In this document: in pieces, positions 22,613 to 31,572 of the stretch
Position numbering within the stretch: the stretch's first letter is position 1
How the letters are laid out: the number at the start of each line of letters is the position of its first letter
DNA from: Pontiella agarivorans
GTDB taxonomy: Bacteria > Verrucomicrobiota > Kiritimatiellia > Kiritimatiellales > Pontiellaceae
Direction of reading: 5' to 3'
Length of the DNA stretch: 64,000 bases
Assembly (NCBI RefSeq): GCF_034531395.1
Contig: NZ_JARVCO010000010.1
Coordinates: 310,001-374,000 of the forward strand
The notes under the pieces: model-generated
Database searches by the model: none
Told to the model about the DNA's origin: nothing
What the model saw: only the letters and a program-made list of their open reading frames with translations
Translations under genes and position numbers: made by a program

Positions 22613-23455
22613 ATGAAGATAGGATGCTTTGCTCTCGTACAGCCGTTTCTGCCGGTGGCGGAACAGCTGAAGCTGATTAAGGCGATGGGCGTCGATTATG
22701 CCGACGTTACAGACAACCACGATGGAGGGAGCCTGGGGGCTGAATACGGCTTTGCCGAAACCGTGAGCCTGGATTCACATCCCGCAGCAATCAGGAAAAT
22801 GGCCGCCGATGCCGGGATTGAGCTGACGGCATTCTGCGCCCACGCCAATCTGCTGGATCCTGTTTCGCCGGAGATCTATTCCACCCATCAAATCATTAAA
22901 GCGATCCGGCTTGCGGCCGAATGCGGCATTGATCACGTCATTACCACCGAAGGTGATCCGAAAACTGAATTTGGCAGAAACCTCTCGTCGGAAGAGCGCA
23001 TTTTTGCCATTATCGAACGTCTGCATGTTCCGATCCAATGGGCGGAAGAGCTGGGCGTTAAACTGCTGATTGAGCCGCACGGCATCGTGACGGATCATGT
23101 GGACCAGATGGAAAAACTGCTCGAAAAACTGGGGCATGAAGACACGGTGGGCATCTGCCTCGATACCGGCAACAGCTGGCTTGGTGGCGGGGAGCCGATC
23201 GACTTTATTAAACGTTTCGGCACACGAATCAAACATGTGCATTGGAAAGATATGCCGGAAGAGTGGGTGGAAAAACGCGGAAAGGAATTCGGCTGTGGTA
23301 TGGCGGTGATTCCGCTGGGCGATGGTGTCATTGATATTTCTGCAATCGTGAACGAACTGAAAGCCGTCGGATTCGACGGGGCGACCACGCTGGAGATTGC
23401 CGGCGAGGATAATATTAAAATATCGCTGGAACGTCTGCGCGGCTGGATTGGTTAG
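22613..23455 (+). CDS. Sugar phosphate isomerase/epimerase (AP-endonuclease 2-type TIM barrel)
   Basis: 280 residues from ATG 22613 behind AAGGAG. The pattern is that of the xylose-isomerase-like TIM barrel family: an N-terminal MGVDYADVTDN strand, then HVITTEGDPKTEFGRNLSSE, LLIEPHGIVTDHVDQ (about 157-171) with the metal-binding Glu, ICLDTGNSWLGGG (about 182-194), HVHWKDMPEEW (about 209-219) and the closing FDGATTLEIAGEDN. Family members isomerise or epimerise keto sugars or inositols, or dehydrate 3-keto sugars. It forms an apparent operon with the Gfo/Idh oxidoreductase (10 bp) and the DUF6807 gene, consistent with catabolism of an oxidised sugar. The exact reaction is unknown. Confidence 0.87.
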   Translation: MKIGCFALVQPFLPVAEQLKLIKAMGVDYADVTDNHDGGSLGAEYGFAETVSLDSHPAAIRKMAADAGIELTAFCAHANLLDPVSPEIYSTHQIIKAIRLAAECGIDHVITTEGDPKTEFGRNLSSEERIFAIIERLHVPIQWAEELGVKLLIEPHGIVTDHVDQMEKLLEKLGHEDTVGICLDTGNSWLGGGEPIDFIKRFGTRIKHVHWKDMPEEWVEKRGKEFGCGMAVIPLGDGVIDISAIVNELKAVGFDGATTLEIAGEDNIKISLERLRGWIG

Positions 23456-23465
23456 GAGAAAAAAG

Positions 23466-24797
23466 ATGAAAACAACACGACAGAATTTTTTAAAAACCTC
23501 AGCCCTGCTGGGTGCGGCTGCGGGTTTCCCCACGATTATTCCGGCCTCGGTGCTTGGTGCGGAAGGAAAGGTTGCTCCGAGCAATAAAGTGAATATCGGA
23601 GCACTTTCCTGTGGTCGCCGCGCCTGTTCCGGCGGCGCGTATCAGGATTATGAAAAATCGCAGATTGTTGCCATTTGCGATCCGAAGAAAGATATGCGAG
23701 ATGCCCGAGGGCAAAACTGGGGGATCGCGGAAAAAGATCGGTATGTGGACTTTCGGGATCTGTTGGCTCGTGACGATGTGGATGCTGTCAGCATTGCCAC
23801 TCCGGATCATTGGCATGTGCCTCTTTCCATGGCTGCAGCCAAAGCAGGCAAAGATGTGTACTGCGAAAAACCGCTGGGTATCAGCATTGAACAGAACCTG
23901 GCCGCCCGCCGTATTGAAAATGAATATAACCGCGTTTTTCAGTATGGCACGCAGCAGCGCTCGATGCAGCACATGCGCATGGGTCTTGAAATTGTATTAA
24001 ACGGTCACATCGGCGATGTGAAAGAGGTTTATGTCTGGGCGTGGGGCGGACGGGCCGGTGGTGATGCCACCGAAACTCCGGTCCCGGAAGGCTTTGACTA
24101 TGAACTTTGGCTCGGGCCGGCACCGGTTGCTCCTTACAGTTTTGACCGCTGCATGAATCAGCATGGGGCCTATCATCATTATGATTATTCCATCGGATTC
24201 CTCGGCGGCTGGGGGGCGCATCCGCTTGATCAACTTCAATGGTGGGCCGATGAAGAAGGCCTCGGAATTCCGTACGAATATCAAACCACGGGAACAATCA
24301 ATTATAACGATCTGTATAACACGGCGTTCAAATGGAATATGGAGGCCCTATACCAAAACGGTCTTAAACTTCATTTCATGGATACGGATACGGCGTGGAA
24401 ATCAAAACATATTCCAGGGATCGACCAGTTGCGAAAGTATGGAAATATGACGCAATTTATCGGGACCAATGGCTGGGTCGGTGTTTCCCGCGAAGGACTT
24501 TTGGCGTCATCGGAAGAATTGCGCCGGAAAGCAAAAAATCCGGGGCCGCGGAGATTGCCGATCAGTAAAAATCATAAGGGCAACTTCGTGGATTGTGTGC
24601 TCTCCAGAGAACGGCCGATTGCAAATCTGGATTCGGCGATTCGTTCCGACATTATCTCCCATATGAGCGACATCGGCATTCGCACCGGCGAAATCCTGAA
24701 ATGGGATCCGGCGAAAGAAATGGTCATCGGCAGCGACAGGGCAAAGAGCATGATGCACCGCGAAATGCGTGCTCCGTATGACAGGTTGATGATCTGA
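23466..24797 (+). CDS. Gfo/Idh/MocA oxidoreductase with Tat-like leader
   Basis: 443 residues from ATG 23466, after TTAGGAGAAAAAAG. The leader (TTRQNFLKTSALLGAAAGFPT) looks like the Tat-type leaders common in this family, but the twin Arg is reduced to Arg-Gln, so export is uncertain. The NAD(P)-binding Rossmann fold starts at KVNIGALSCGRRA. EKPL (CEKPLGISIEQ, about residues 138-148) is the family motif that binds the nicotinamide. HPLDQLQWW (about 258-266) belongs to the active-site side of the second domain. It would oxidise or reduce a sugar or inositol, using the product of its isomerase neighbour. Confidence 0.9.
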   Translation: MKTTRQNFLKTSALLGAAAGFPTIIPASVLGAEGKVAPSNKVNIGALSCGRRACSGGAYQDYEKSQIVAICDPKKDMRDARGQNWGIAEKDRYVDFRDLLARDDVDAVSIATPDHWHVPLSMAAAKAGKDVYCEKPLGISIEQNLAARRIENEYNRVFQYGTQQRSMQHMRMGLEIVLNGHIGDVKEVYVWAWGGRAGGDATETPVPEGFDYELWLGPAPVAPYSFDRCMNQHGAYHHYDYSIGFLGGWGAHPLDQLQWWADEEGLGIPYEYQTTGTINYNDLYNTAFKWNMEALYQNGLKLHFMDTDTAWKSKHIPGIDQLRKYGNMTQFIGTNGWVGVSREGLLASSEELRRKAKNPGPRRLPISKNHKGNFVDCVLSRERPIANLDSAIRSDIISHMSDIGIRTGEILKWDPAKEMVIGSDRAKSMMHREMRAPYDRLMI

Positions 24798-25702
24798 TGA
24801 AAAAAGCAGTACTTTTATTATTTCTAAGTTCCATTGCTGTTCTGGGCGGGGTGGAAATTGAGGAGGGACCGCATTCGCTTTCTGCGAAACTGGGGGAAGA
24901 GGTTCTGTGGACGTATCACTATGATCCGGCGGAAGGAAAGCCCTATTTTCATCCGCTTTCGTCGACAGACGGTACGCCGTTCACCGCTCTGCGTCCGAAG
25001 GATCATCCGTGGCATCGAGGGCTCTGGTTTTCGTGGAAATTCATCAATGGCGTTAATTACTGGGAAGAGGTTTGGAACACCGGTGTGCCGCGGGAGGGGT
25101 ACACCCGTTTGCTTTCCACAACCAAAAGGATATCTAAATCCAAGGCGGTTCAGATTGATCAGGTACTGGATTATGCTCCGGGCAAAGATGCCGCTCCTAT
25201 CATGACGGAAACCCGAACAATCAGTGTTTCCGCTCCCGATGCGGAAGGGGTCTATATGGTTGATTGGTCGTGCACATTCACGGCGTTGGAAAAAGATGTT
25301 CTGCTCGATCGTACACCGCTGCCCGGCGAACCGGATGGGAAAGCGCATGGTGGCTATGCCGGACTCTCCGTGCGCATGAATAAAGAGGTTGGAGCAAGGG
25401 GGGAATTTGTAAACCGCGATGGTCTGAAGGGCATGGATACCCGCCGTGCTGCGGCTGCGTGGGAATGGTTTTCGGTTGCGGATGGCGATACGCTGCTCTT
25501 TATGGATCATCCGGATAATTTAAACCATCCGGCCAAATGGTTTGTTTCCACCAAAATGCCGTATTTCAGTCCGGCGGTGATTCACGATGGTCCGTATACG
25601 ATAAAAGCCGGAGAAACGCTTGCTTTGAAATACCGTATCCTTATTGCGCCCGGGGCGCTCTCGGCTGAAGCGGCGGAACAGTTCTGGCAGGAATGGAAAT
25701 AA
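24797..25702 (+). CDS. DUF6807 (PmoA-like) family secreted protein
   Basis: 301 residues; the ATG overlaps the TGA of the oxidoreductase gene (ATGA), so the two are translationally coupled. The N-terminus is a Sec signal peptide (LLLFLSSIAVLGG). The body has the family pattern LWTYHYDPAEGKPYFHPLSS, then PWHRGLWFSWKFINGVNYWEE (about residues 70-90), GGYAGLSVRMNKE near 188 and FMDHPDNLNHPAKWF near 235. Proteins of this family regularly accompany Gfo/Idh oxidoreductases in sugar-degradation loci of this phylum group. The biochemical role is unknown; carbohydrate binding or processing is an inference from context. Confidence 0.8.
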   Translation: MKKAVLLLFLSSIAVLGGVEIEEGPHSLSAKLGEEVLWTYHYDPAEGKPYFHPLSSTDGTPFTALRPKDHPWHRGLWFSWKFINGVNYWEEVWNTGVPREGYTRLLSTTKRISKSKAVQIDQVLDYAPGKDAAPIMTETRTISVSAPDAEGVYMVDWSCTFTALEKDVLLDRTPLPGEPDGKAHGGYAGLSVRMNKEVGARGEFVNRDGLKGMDTRRAAAAWEWFSVADGDTLLFMDHPDNLNHPAKWFVSTKMPYFSPAVIHDGPYTIKAGETLALKYRILIAPGALSAEAAEQFWQEWK

Positions 25703-25793
25703 ACTGATTACGGCTGTGCTTATTTCGAATGCGTGTACACCGTTTGGAAGAACCGGGGCCTGAATTCAGGTTAAGCGGAGCGGATTCTTGTTT

Positions 25794-25812
25794 CGGTATA
25801 CAGAACGGTATA
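25794..25812 (+). promoter_or_regulatory. Direct repeat CGGTATA-N5-CGGTATA before sensor kinase
   Basis: Two identical 7-mers 12 bp apart, ending 11 bp before the kinase start. This spacing places both on one helix face and suits a response regulator dimer, so autoregulation is possible. Confidence 0.4.
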
Positions 25813-25822
25813 GCTTAGATAC

Positions 25823-27976
25823 ATGAGTATCATTCGTTGTCGGCTCTCCTGTTTTATATTTCTTCTGTCCGCCGTTTTTTGGGTCGGCGGTCTGTGCCAG
25901 GCTGATGCTGCTGTTGATTCCCTCACAAAGTTGCGGTCTCTGTCTCCGGAAGAGGCGGCATTGGGGAAACCGGTATCGGTTGAGGGGCAGGTGCTTTGGG
26001 TTCATCCGTTATCTGCCGGTCTTTTTCTTCACGATGGAAAAAAAGGAGCTTACGCCCAGAATCCGAAAGGTAAACTGCCCTTTTCCGACTTTCGACCGGG
26101 GCAGTGGATCCGGGTTTCCGGGGTGACGGACGCAGGCGGTTTTTCTCCGTCGATCGGGGCGGAGGATATTGTGCTGATTGAGGAGCGGCCGATGATAGAG
26201 GCCCGCCATTTTTTTCCGTATCAGATTTACAGCACGAATATTGACTGTGACTGGGTGACACTCCGGGGACGTTTTATTTCGAGTAAAATAATTCCGGAAT
26301 ATTCCATCATCATGCTTGAACTGGATATGAATGGGGTGCGGCTGCTGGTTCAGCTTGTTGATCGTCCGGAAACCCGGGAAAGACTTTCTGAGGTCATGTA
26401 TCGGCAGGTGCGGTTTAATGCGGTGGCGGGAAGCCGTTTTAATAAAGAACGGCAGTTTACGGGGCTGCTTTTTTTCATCGATTCGTTTGACCGTATAAAA
26501 GTGGATAATGAACCGGAGGATCTGGATAATGTCCGGGCTGTGCCTATTCATGAGCTGCTACGGGCAGGGGACAATTACAGAACGGCGACAAAGACCTATG
26601 GTTCGGTTACCTATGCGGTCGGAAATGAAGTTTATCTTCGGGGCGAAAAGGCCTGCATTATGGCATCGGTTCTGGATTCGGGGAATCTTGCGGTGGGAGA
26701 CCGGGTGGAGCTTGCCGGACTGGTTGAGCCGGAACCGTTCGGGCCGGCTTTTCTGGCCCGTGATGTTCGGGTACTGGAAAGCAATTATGAATCTATCGAA
26801 GCTGTTCCGGTTGCGCTGGGATGGGAGATTGACCCTAAATTGAATTTTGATCTGATCGAACTCGATGCGCAGCTGGTTGATGTGGGTAAATCTTTTGCGA
26901 CGGCTGGGCATCGGGGCTCCGGAGAACTTTCCCTGTTATGCCGTTCTGGCGCATATCTGATTGAAGCCCGTCTGCCCGAATCCGTAGAGGTTGATTCGGA
27001 TTGGAAGGTTGGGGCAACGCTGCGGTTAAGGGGAATTTGCCATTTAAAAATGAATCCGGCCGACCGCTGGCGGATACGAAATGTTAAAGAGCTTCAGCTG
27101 CAGCTTCGCAGTGCGGAGGATGTGATGGTACTGAATCCGCCGCCCTGGTGGACGACGACGCGTGTTCTATGGATTGCCGGAGTGGGGGCCGGTTCATCGG
27201 TTCTTTTCTTTATTTGGGTTCTGGTGTTGCGCAAGACGGTCTCAAAGCAGACGCGCATTATTGGAAATCAGATTGAGCGGGAAACGCTATTGAATGAGCG
27301 ACAGCGGATTGCCCGGGAACTGCATGATAATCTGGAACAGGGCCTGGCCGGAACGGTGCTGCAGCTAAAAGGGCTGAGAAAGCTGGTGGATAATCATCTG
27401 AAGTGTCATGTGAAATCGATGATTGAGGGGAACCGGGATCTTCGGAAAGAGGCTGAAGTTCATGCTGAAAAAAATAAAAGGGCCATTGATCTCATCCTGA
27501 AAATGCTGACGCGCTGCAGCGATGAAGCGCGGACCTCAATTTTGGATTTGCGGGGTGGTCTGCTGGAACGGATGGGGTTGGCGGATGCCTTGCGGGAATC
27601 GCTTCAGCCGCTGGTGGAGGAATGCGGGGCTTCGCTGAAACTGCACGTGACGGGCAAGGCCCGGCGCTTGCCGTATGCAACGGAACGAAGCCTGCTCCAA
27701 TTAGTGAAAGAAGCCACTGCCAATGCGGTACGACATGGACGGCCCGATGCGGTTGATGTGGTGCTGGATTATCAACCGAAAGAGCTTATGATTTCTGTGA
27801 CGGATAACGGCGTTGGATTTAATACGGCGCTGCCGCCGAAGGCGGGGCATTTCGGATTGCTCGGTATGCATGAACGAATGAATAAGCTGAAGGGTTCTCT
27901 GCAGGTTAAGAGCTGTATTGGCGAGGGAACAGAAATCGTTTTAACGTTGCCTGCGGAGGAAGCGGACAATGAGTGA
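25823..27976 (+). CDS. NarL-type sensor histidine kinase with periplasmic sensor
   Basis: 717 residues. Signal peptide at 1-30, then a large periplasmic region (about 30-445) beginning with an OB-fold-like part (KPVSVEGQVLWVHPLSAGLF). One transmembrane helix spans about 447-470. The HisKA_3 dimerisation domain has the phosphorylated His in RIARELHDNLEQGLAG (about residue 499), and the HATPase_c domain has VTDNGVGFN and GLLGMHERMNKL (about 623-715). It autophosphorylates and passes phosphate to the regulator whose gene overlaps its 3' end by 8 bp. The periplasmic region suggests detection of an extracellular ligand, plausibly a sugar given the neighbours. Confidence 0.9.
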   Translation: MSIIRCRLSCFIFLLSAVFWVGGLCQADAAVDSLTKLRSLSPEEAALGKPVSVEGQVLWVHPLSAGLFLHDGKKGAYAQNPKGKLPFSDFRPGQWIRVSGVTDAGGFSPSIGAEDIVLIEERPMIEARHFFPYQIYSTNIDCDWVTLRGRFISSKIIPEYSIIMLELDMNGVRLLVQLVDRPETRERLSEVMYRQVRFNAVAGSRFNKERQFTGLLFFIDSFDRIKVDNEPEDLDNVRAVPIHELLRAGDNYRTATKTYGSVTYAVGNEVYLRGEKACIMASVLDSGNLAVGDRVELAGLVEPEPFGPAFLARDVRVLESNYESIEAVPVALGWEIDPKLNFDLIELDAQLVDVGKSFATAGHRGSGELSLLCRSGAYLIEARLPESVEVDSDWKVGATLRLRGICHLKMNPADRWRIRNVKELQLQLRSAEDVMVLNPPPWWTTTRVLWIAGVGAGSSVLFFIWVLVLRKTVSKQTRIIGNQIERETLLNERQRIARELHDNLEQGLAGTVLQLKGLRKLVDNHLKCHVKSMIEGNRDLRKEAEVHAEKNKRAIDLILKMLTRCSDEARTSILDLRGGLLERMGLADALRESLQPLVEECGASLKLHVTGKARRLPYATERSLLQLVKEATANAVRHGRPDAVDVVLDYQPKELMISVTDNGVGFNTALPPKAGHFGLLGMHERMNKLKGSLQVKSCIGEGTEIVLTLPAEEADNE

Positions 27977-28601
27977 TGTAATTACTGTTTTGGTAGTGGA
28001 CGACAACCTGCTGCTTCGTATGGGGCTGATGGAAATTATTGCGCAGGAAGAGGGCGTTGAGGCGGTTGGAATGGCCGCAAACGGGGCCGAGGCTTTTACG
28101 CAGGTTAAGGCGTTGAGGCCGGATGTGGTCACCATGGATTATCAGATGCCCGATGAAGATGGAGCTGCGTGTACGCGCCGCATTCTTGCTGCATATCCCG
28201 GAACGAAAGTTATTCTGCTGTCCGTCTTCGATTCGGAAGAGGATATCTGGCGGGCGGTGCAGGCCGGAGTCAGCGGCTATCTCACCAAAAAAGCGGGGGA
28301 AGTGGAAGGGATCGTGGAAGCCATCCATTCCGTCATGCAGGGCGGCACCTATTTCCCCGCACGGATTGCACAGAAACTGGCGCAGCGTAAAGAGCAGGAG
28401 GAATTAACCCCGCGTGAACTGGAAGTGCTGGAATTTCTGGCGGACGGTAACAGCAATAAAGACATGGCGGAGATTCTGGGAATTTCTCTGGGCACCGTCA
28501 AAGTGCATATCCAGAACCTGCGTGAAAAACTCGGGGCTGTGGATCGAACCGATGCAGTTGCCATCGGTTTTAAACGCGGGTTGCTGCGGTTGGAAGAATA
28601 G
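27969..28601 (+). CDS. NarL/FixJ-family response regulator
   Basis: 210 residues. The receiver domain has DD near residue 11 (VVDDNLLLR), the phosphoacceptor Asp57 in VTMDYQMPDEDG and the conserved Lys in YLTKKAG. The LuxR-type helix-turn-helix covers about residues 141-205 (LTPRELEVLEFLADGNSNKD, then ISLGTVKVHIQNLREKLG). It is the cytoplasmic partner of the kinase upstream. It converges with the beta-helix protein gene at 28613 with an 11-bp gap, so it ends the operon. Its targets could include the direct repeats at 25794 and the beta-helix gene. Confidence 0.95.
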   Translation: MSDVITVLVVDDNLLLRMGLMEIIAQEEGVEAVGMAANGAEAFTQVKALRPDVVTMDYQMPDEDGAACTRRILAAYPGTKVILLSVFDSEEDIWRAVQAGVSGYLTKKAGEVEGIVEAIHSVMQGGTYFPARIAQKLAQRKEQEELTPRELEVLEFLADGNSNKDMAEILGISLGTVKVHIQNLREKLGAVDRTDAVAIGFKRGLLRLEE

Positions 28602-28612
28602 ATGAGTCCCGC

Positions 28613-31015
28613 TTAACGGTTCACCTCCCGGGGGCCGGTTTCGATGAGAGTGGCGGAATCGAATTGTTTTACCGGACGGTTTTTTTCGTAGGAACGGTCT
28701 CCGGAAAAGAATGATTTTACGGCCATGCGATAGTGGTTTTTATTCGGCATGGACAGACGGTATTCATCGAGGTAGAGACCGATGCTGCTGAAGGGAATTG
28801 GATCGATGCCTTGCGGGCATGTTGCAAAGGCCAGATTTAGATTTTCATAGTCCACAAAATCGGATGGGACCAGCTGTATATCGTTTTCGAGTATGGTTTT
28901 TTTACGCACTGAATCGGGATAAGCGGCCAGCACGGTTTCATTTTTCACATTTCCGTAATACATATTGTTTTTAAAGGTGCAGTAGATTGGCCAGAGACGG
29001 CCGTACTCGCCGTCATCATTCATGACCTTTTGGAACAGGGGATATTTTTCAACCCAAGGAGACTTGTTCCATCCCTGCTTCCCGACCACTTTTTCTGCAC
29101 GGCCGACATAGTCCTCTTTAATACCGGCATATTTGCTGGAAGGGTTTTGCTGAATATCCAGATATTGCATATACGCTTTTCTGCCCCAGTTCCCCCGGTT
29201 GAAAGCACCGGTGTGTCCTTCCAGAAAGACATTGCCGATCAGCGTATTTCCGGCTCCTCCATTCATATAGATGCCCATAGTACAGGATTTGTAAAAAATA
29301 TTTCCGATGCAGGTGGCTCCGGACTGAAAATCATCCAGATGAATTCCTGCCCGGCCATGTTTTCCAGGGGTGCGCATAAGATGGTGGAAAAAATTATGCC
29401 GATAGACGGTTCCGTAACCGGTCAGGTCATTGCCGGAATAGATCGCGCCGCCATCCCCTTCTTCGTAACCGATATTAAAAAATTCATTCCGTTCAATGCG
29501 GTGATCATTTCCCCGAACCATCATGGCCTGACCAATGGAGTTATGTACCAGATTGTTTTTAAAGATCTGTCCCACCCCGCTTATGGAAATATTGATTTTT
29601 TCGTGAACAAATTTTTTCTGATAAAAATGACAGTTGATCACGTAGTTTCCTCCGGGGATCAACTGTCCGTTTTCAACCGAGCGCGAGTCCGTGTTTTCAT
29701 ACGTGCTGATATGTGCAGTCTGCAGTCCATTTAAACTGACATGAGCATCGAGATCATACAAATCACATCCGGACACTCCGTTGTGTCTGCCGCGAATGCT
29801 CAGGCCACGGGCTGTACTGCTGTGAATGGTGCAGCCGGCGATCAAATTGTGCTGTCCTCCATTGAGATGATAAACGGTTCCTGCACCTGCATGCCGAACA
29901 TTGAGGCCAAGGATACGAACATGTTCTGTATGGTTCAGAGTGATAAAGCCGGAAGCTACTGGAAGGCCGATTTTTGAGTCGGCCGTGATGCGTTTTGGTG
30001 GATAAACAAAAAGGCGTCGGGTTTTCGGATCAAAAAACCATTCACCGGGTTGATCGAGTTCTGGAAGAAGACCGAAAATCCGGAAGGGCTGTCCTCCGCG
30101 GTCTTTATTAAGCCAGCCGAATCCATAGGCGAACGTGCGGGAAAGATGGAGCGTTTTACGGTGTGCATTAACCGCATAAACCGGAATGGAGCTGAGTTTC
30201 CATACCGCTTCGTAAAAACCGACCATCGCATTGCGGGTGTTATCCCGCTTTAATTCATATTCCCACTGCAGCCAGCTTCCGGCCATTGATTCCTCCCCGA
30301 TTTCGATGGCGGCCTGTGCTCCGCGAGGTTCAGCCAGAGATCCCATCCAGCCCTGCTGACGCCCGGGTTCTATGTATGGTTTGTGGGCTGCGCGTACTCC
30401 GTAGTTCATGGCACTTCGCGGTACTCCCGGTGGAGAAATTTCTTCACTCACCGGTGTGGTGGCCAGCTTGGCATATCCTTTATTCGGGAAAACAGCCGGT
30501 AAAAATCCGAGGTCATCATAGTTCAGGCTCAACATCATTTTTTCGGAAAGCCGATGGATCAATGCCGGATCGCTGAGGGTAATGACGCGGATTTGGTCCG
30601 CGGCTTTCGGAGCCAGCCGTTTTCGTTCTTCAGGATCAGTAACCGGCCGGAAATCTTCAGGATGAGATATGTCGGCCCGCCCGTCAAACGTGACTTCGCC
30701 TCCTGCTTCCGCACGAATGGTAATCGGAGCCTGTGCGGTTCCTTTGAATTCTTCATTCAGAATAAAGGGTTCGGTGTAAGGATAGATCCCGCTTTGAAGC
30801 GTAATGGTAAGCCCTTTCTCTGGAAGTCCGGATTCTTTGAGAATCTGTGATGTTTTTGCAATGGCATCTCTAAGGGTTGTTGGATTGGCTGCTGTGCCGG
30901 CGGCCTCTTTTTTTCCTGTGGGAGAAACAAAAATTTCAAGGGCCTGAGTCCACGGACTGAACAGGAAAAATGCGGCCAGTGAAATCGGTGCAATACATCG
31001 GTTTGTGATTTTCAT
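28613..31015 (-). CDS. Secreted right-handed beta-helix protein (GH141-like candidate)
   Basis: 800 residues. N-terminal signal peptide ends near [25 protein letters not shown] (about residues 27-46) followed by [17 protein letters not shown] is the start of the parallel beta-helix class in which each turn carries a short N/G/H pattern. Later turns include [20 protein letters not shown] and [20 protein letters not shown] (about residues 505-530). The layout matches GH141-type and pectate-lyase-like polysaccharide enzymes; the catalytic residues cannot be assigned by eye. It sits next to the two-component system and opposite the sulfatase cluster, which fits a polysaccharide role. It has its own promoter region in the 31016-31572 gap. 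Confidence 0.75.
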   Translation of the reverse strand: MKITNRCIAPISLAAFFLFSPWTQALEIFVSPTGKKEAAGTAANPTTLRDAIAKTSQILKESGLPEKGLTITLQSGIYPYTEPFILNEEFKGTAQAPITIRAEAGGEVTFDGRADISHPEDFRPVTDPEERKRLAPKAADQIRVITLSDPALIHRLSEKMMLSLNYDDLGFLPAVFPNKGYAKLATTPVSEEISPPGVPRSAMNYGVRAAHKPYIEPGRQQGWMGSLAEPRGAQAAIEIGEESMAGSWLQWEYELKRDNTRNAMVGFYEAVWKLSSIPVYAVNAHRKTLHLSRTFAYGFGWLNKDRGGQPFRIFGLLPELDQPGEWFFDPKTRRLFVYPPKRITADSKIGLPVASGFITLNHTEHVRILGLNVRHAGAGTVYHLNGGQHNLIAGCTIHSSTARGLSIRGRHNGVSGCDLYDLDAHVSLNGLQTAHISTYENTDSRSVENGQLIPGGNYVINCHFYQKKFVHEKINISISGVGQIFKNNLVHNSIGQAMMVRGNDHRIERNEFFNIGYEEGDGGAIYSGNDLTGYGTVYRHNFFHHLMRTPGKHGRAGIHLDDFQSGATCIGNIFYKSCTMGIYMNGGAGNTLIGNVFLEGHTGAFNRGNWGRKAYMQYLDIQQNPSSKYAGIKEDYVGRAEKVVGKQGWNKSPWVEKYPLFQKVMNDDGEYGRLWPIYCTFKNNMYYGNVKNETVLAAYPDSVRKKTILENDIQLVPSDFVDYENLNLAFATCPQGIDPIPFSSIGLYLDEYRLSMPNKNHYRMAVKSFFSGDRSYEKNRPVKQFDSATLIETGPREVNR

Positions 31016-31167
31016 TTAACCCTCGGGTTTCATTTTCAGGTGGGTAGATACATGCTGCGGGATGAATCGAACAGTGTACACATCGGGATAAAACGATCCA
31101 TTCAACCAATAGTATAGGTGTATCCAGGGTCCCTGTATGTTGTTCAGCTTCCGGAATGTCGGGGATC

Positions 31168-31186
31168 TATTTCTTTTGACCGATTG
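31168..31186 (+). promoter_or_regulatory. Cluster promoter box, copy 1
   Basis: CTATTTCTTTTGACCGATT differs by two bases from the box CTATTTCTTTTGGCTGATT found at 33294 and 38447. The -10-like element seen with the other two copies is weak here. Confidence 0.45.
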
Positions 31187-31496
31187 TCGTTGAGTAAAGT
31201 GTCCCGTTTGATCATCCACCTTATGGACGTTAGCAAAAGGTTACCGGATAAAGGGTTTCGGTTTCCGGTTATGCGATGTCTGATGGAATGGGGAAGAGGA
31301 ATGCATACATACCGGAATCGATTCCGGTCGTTTATCCCGTCGCAGGCTTTTTATCGAACTGTCTTTTGACTAGGTACTCAATCGAGTCAATTGCATCTAT
31401 GTTGCAGATGATTTAACGGGTGTATGGGTGTTTCTGTCCGGATGAATGAGCGGGGTTTATGTGATCATTGCAGGACAGATCCTAATCCAAAGGACA

Positions 31497-31528
31497 GTCG
31501 TTTCGTTGCGTGAAACGGCCGTTTTTTT
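31497..31528 (+). terminator. Terminator-like hairpin ahead of first sulfatase
   Basis: Stem GTCGTTTC/GAAACGGC around loop GTTGCGT, then CG and seven T. It works only on the plus strand and lies 45 bp before the sulfatase start, which makes an attenuator or the end of a small RNA the likely reading. Confidence 0.5.
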
Positions 31529-31572
31529 AACGTCGGATAATTGATGTTTGAAGAGAATAAATGGAGCTGGAT

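Larger units (their letters stand above)
31016..31572. other. Divergent intergenic region with leader and terminator
   Basis: 557 bp between the beta-helix gene (minus) and the sulfatase (plus). It carries a conserved box at 31168-31186, a CATCT...AGATG hairpin near 31395 and a terminator-like stem at 31497-31528. No coding sequence is supported. A 350-base untranslated leader or a small RNA is the likely content. Confidence 0.5.
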
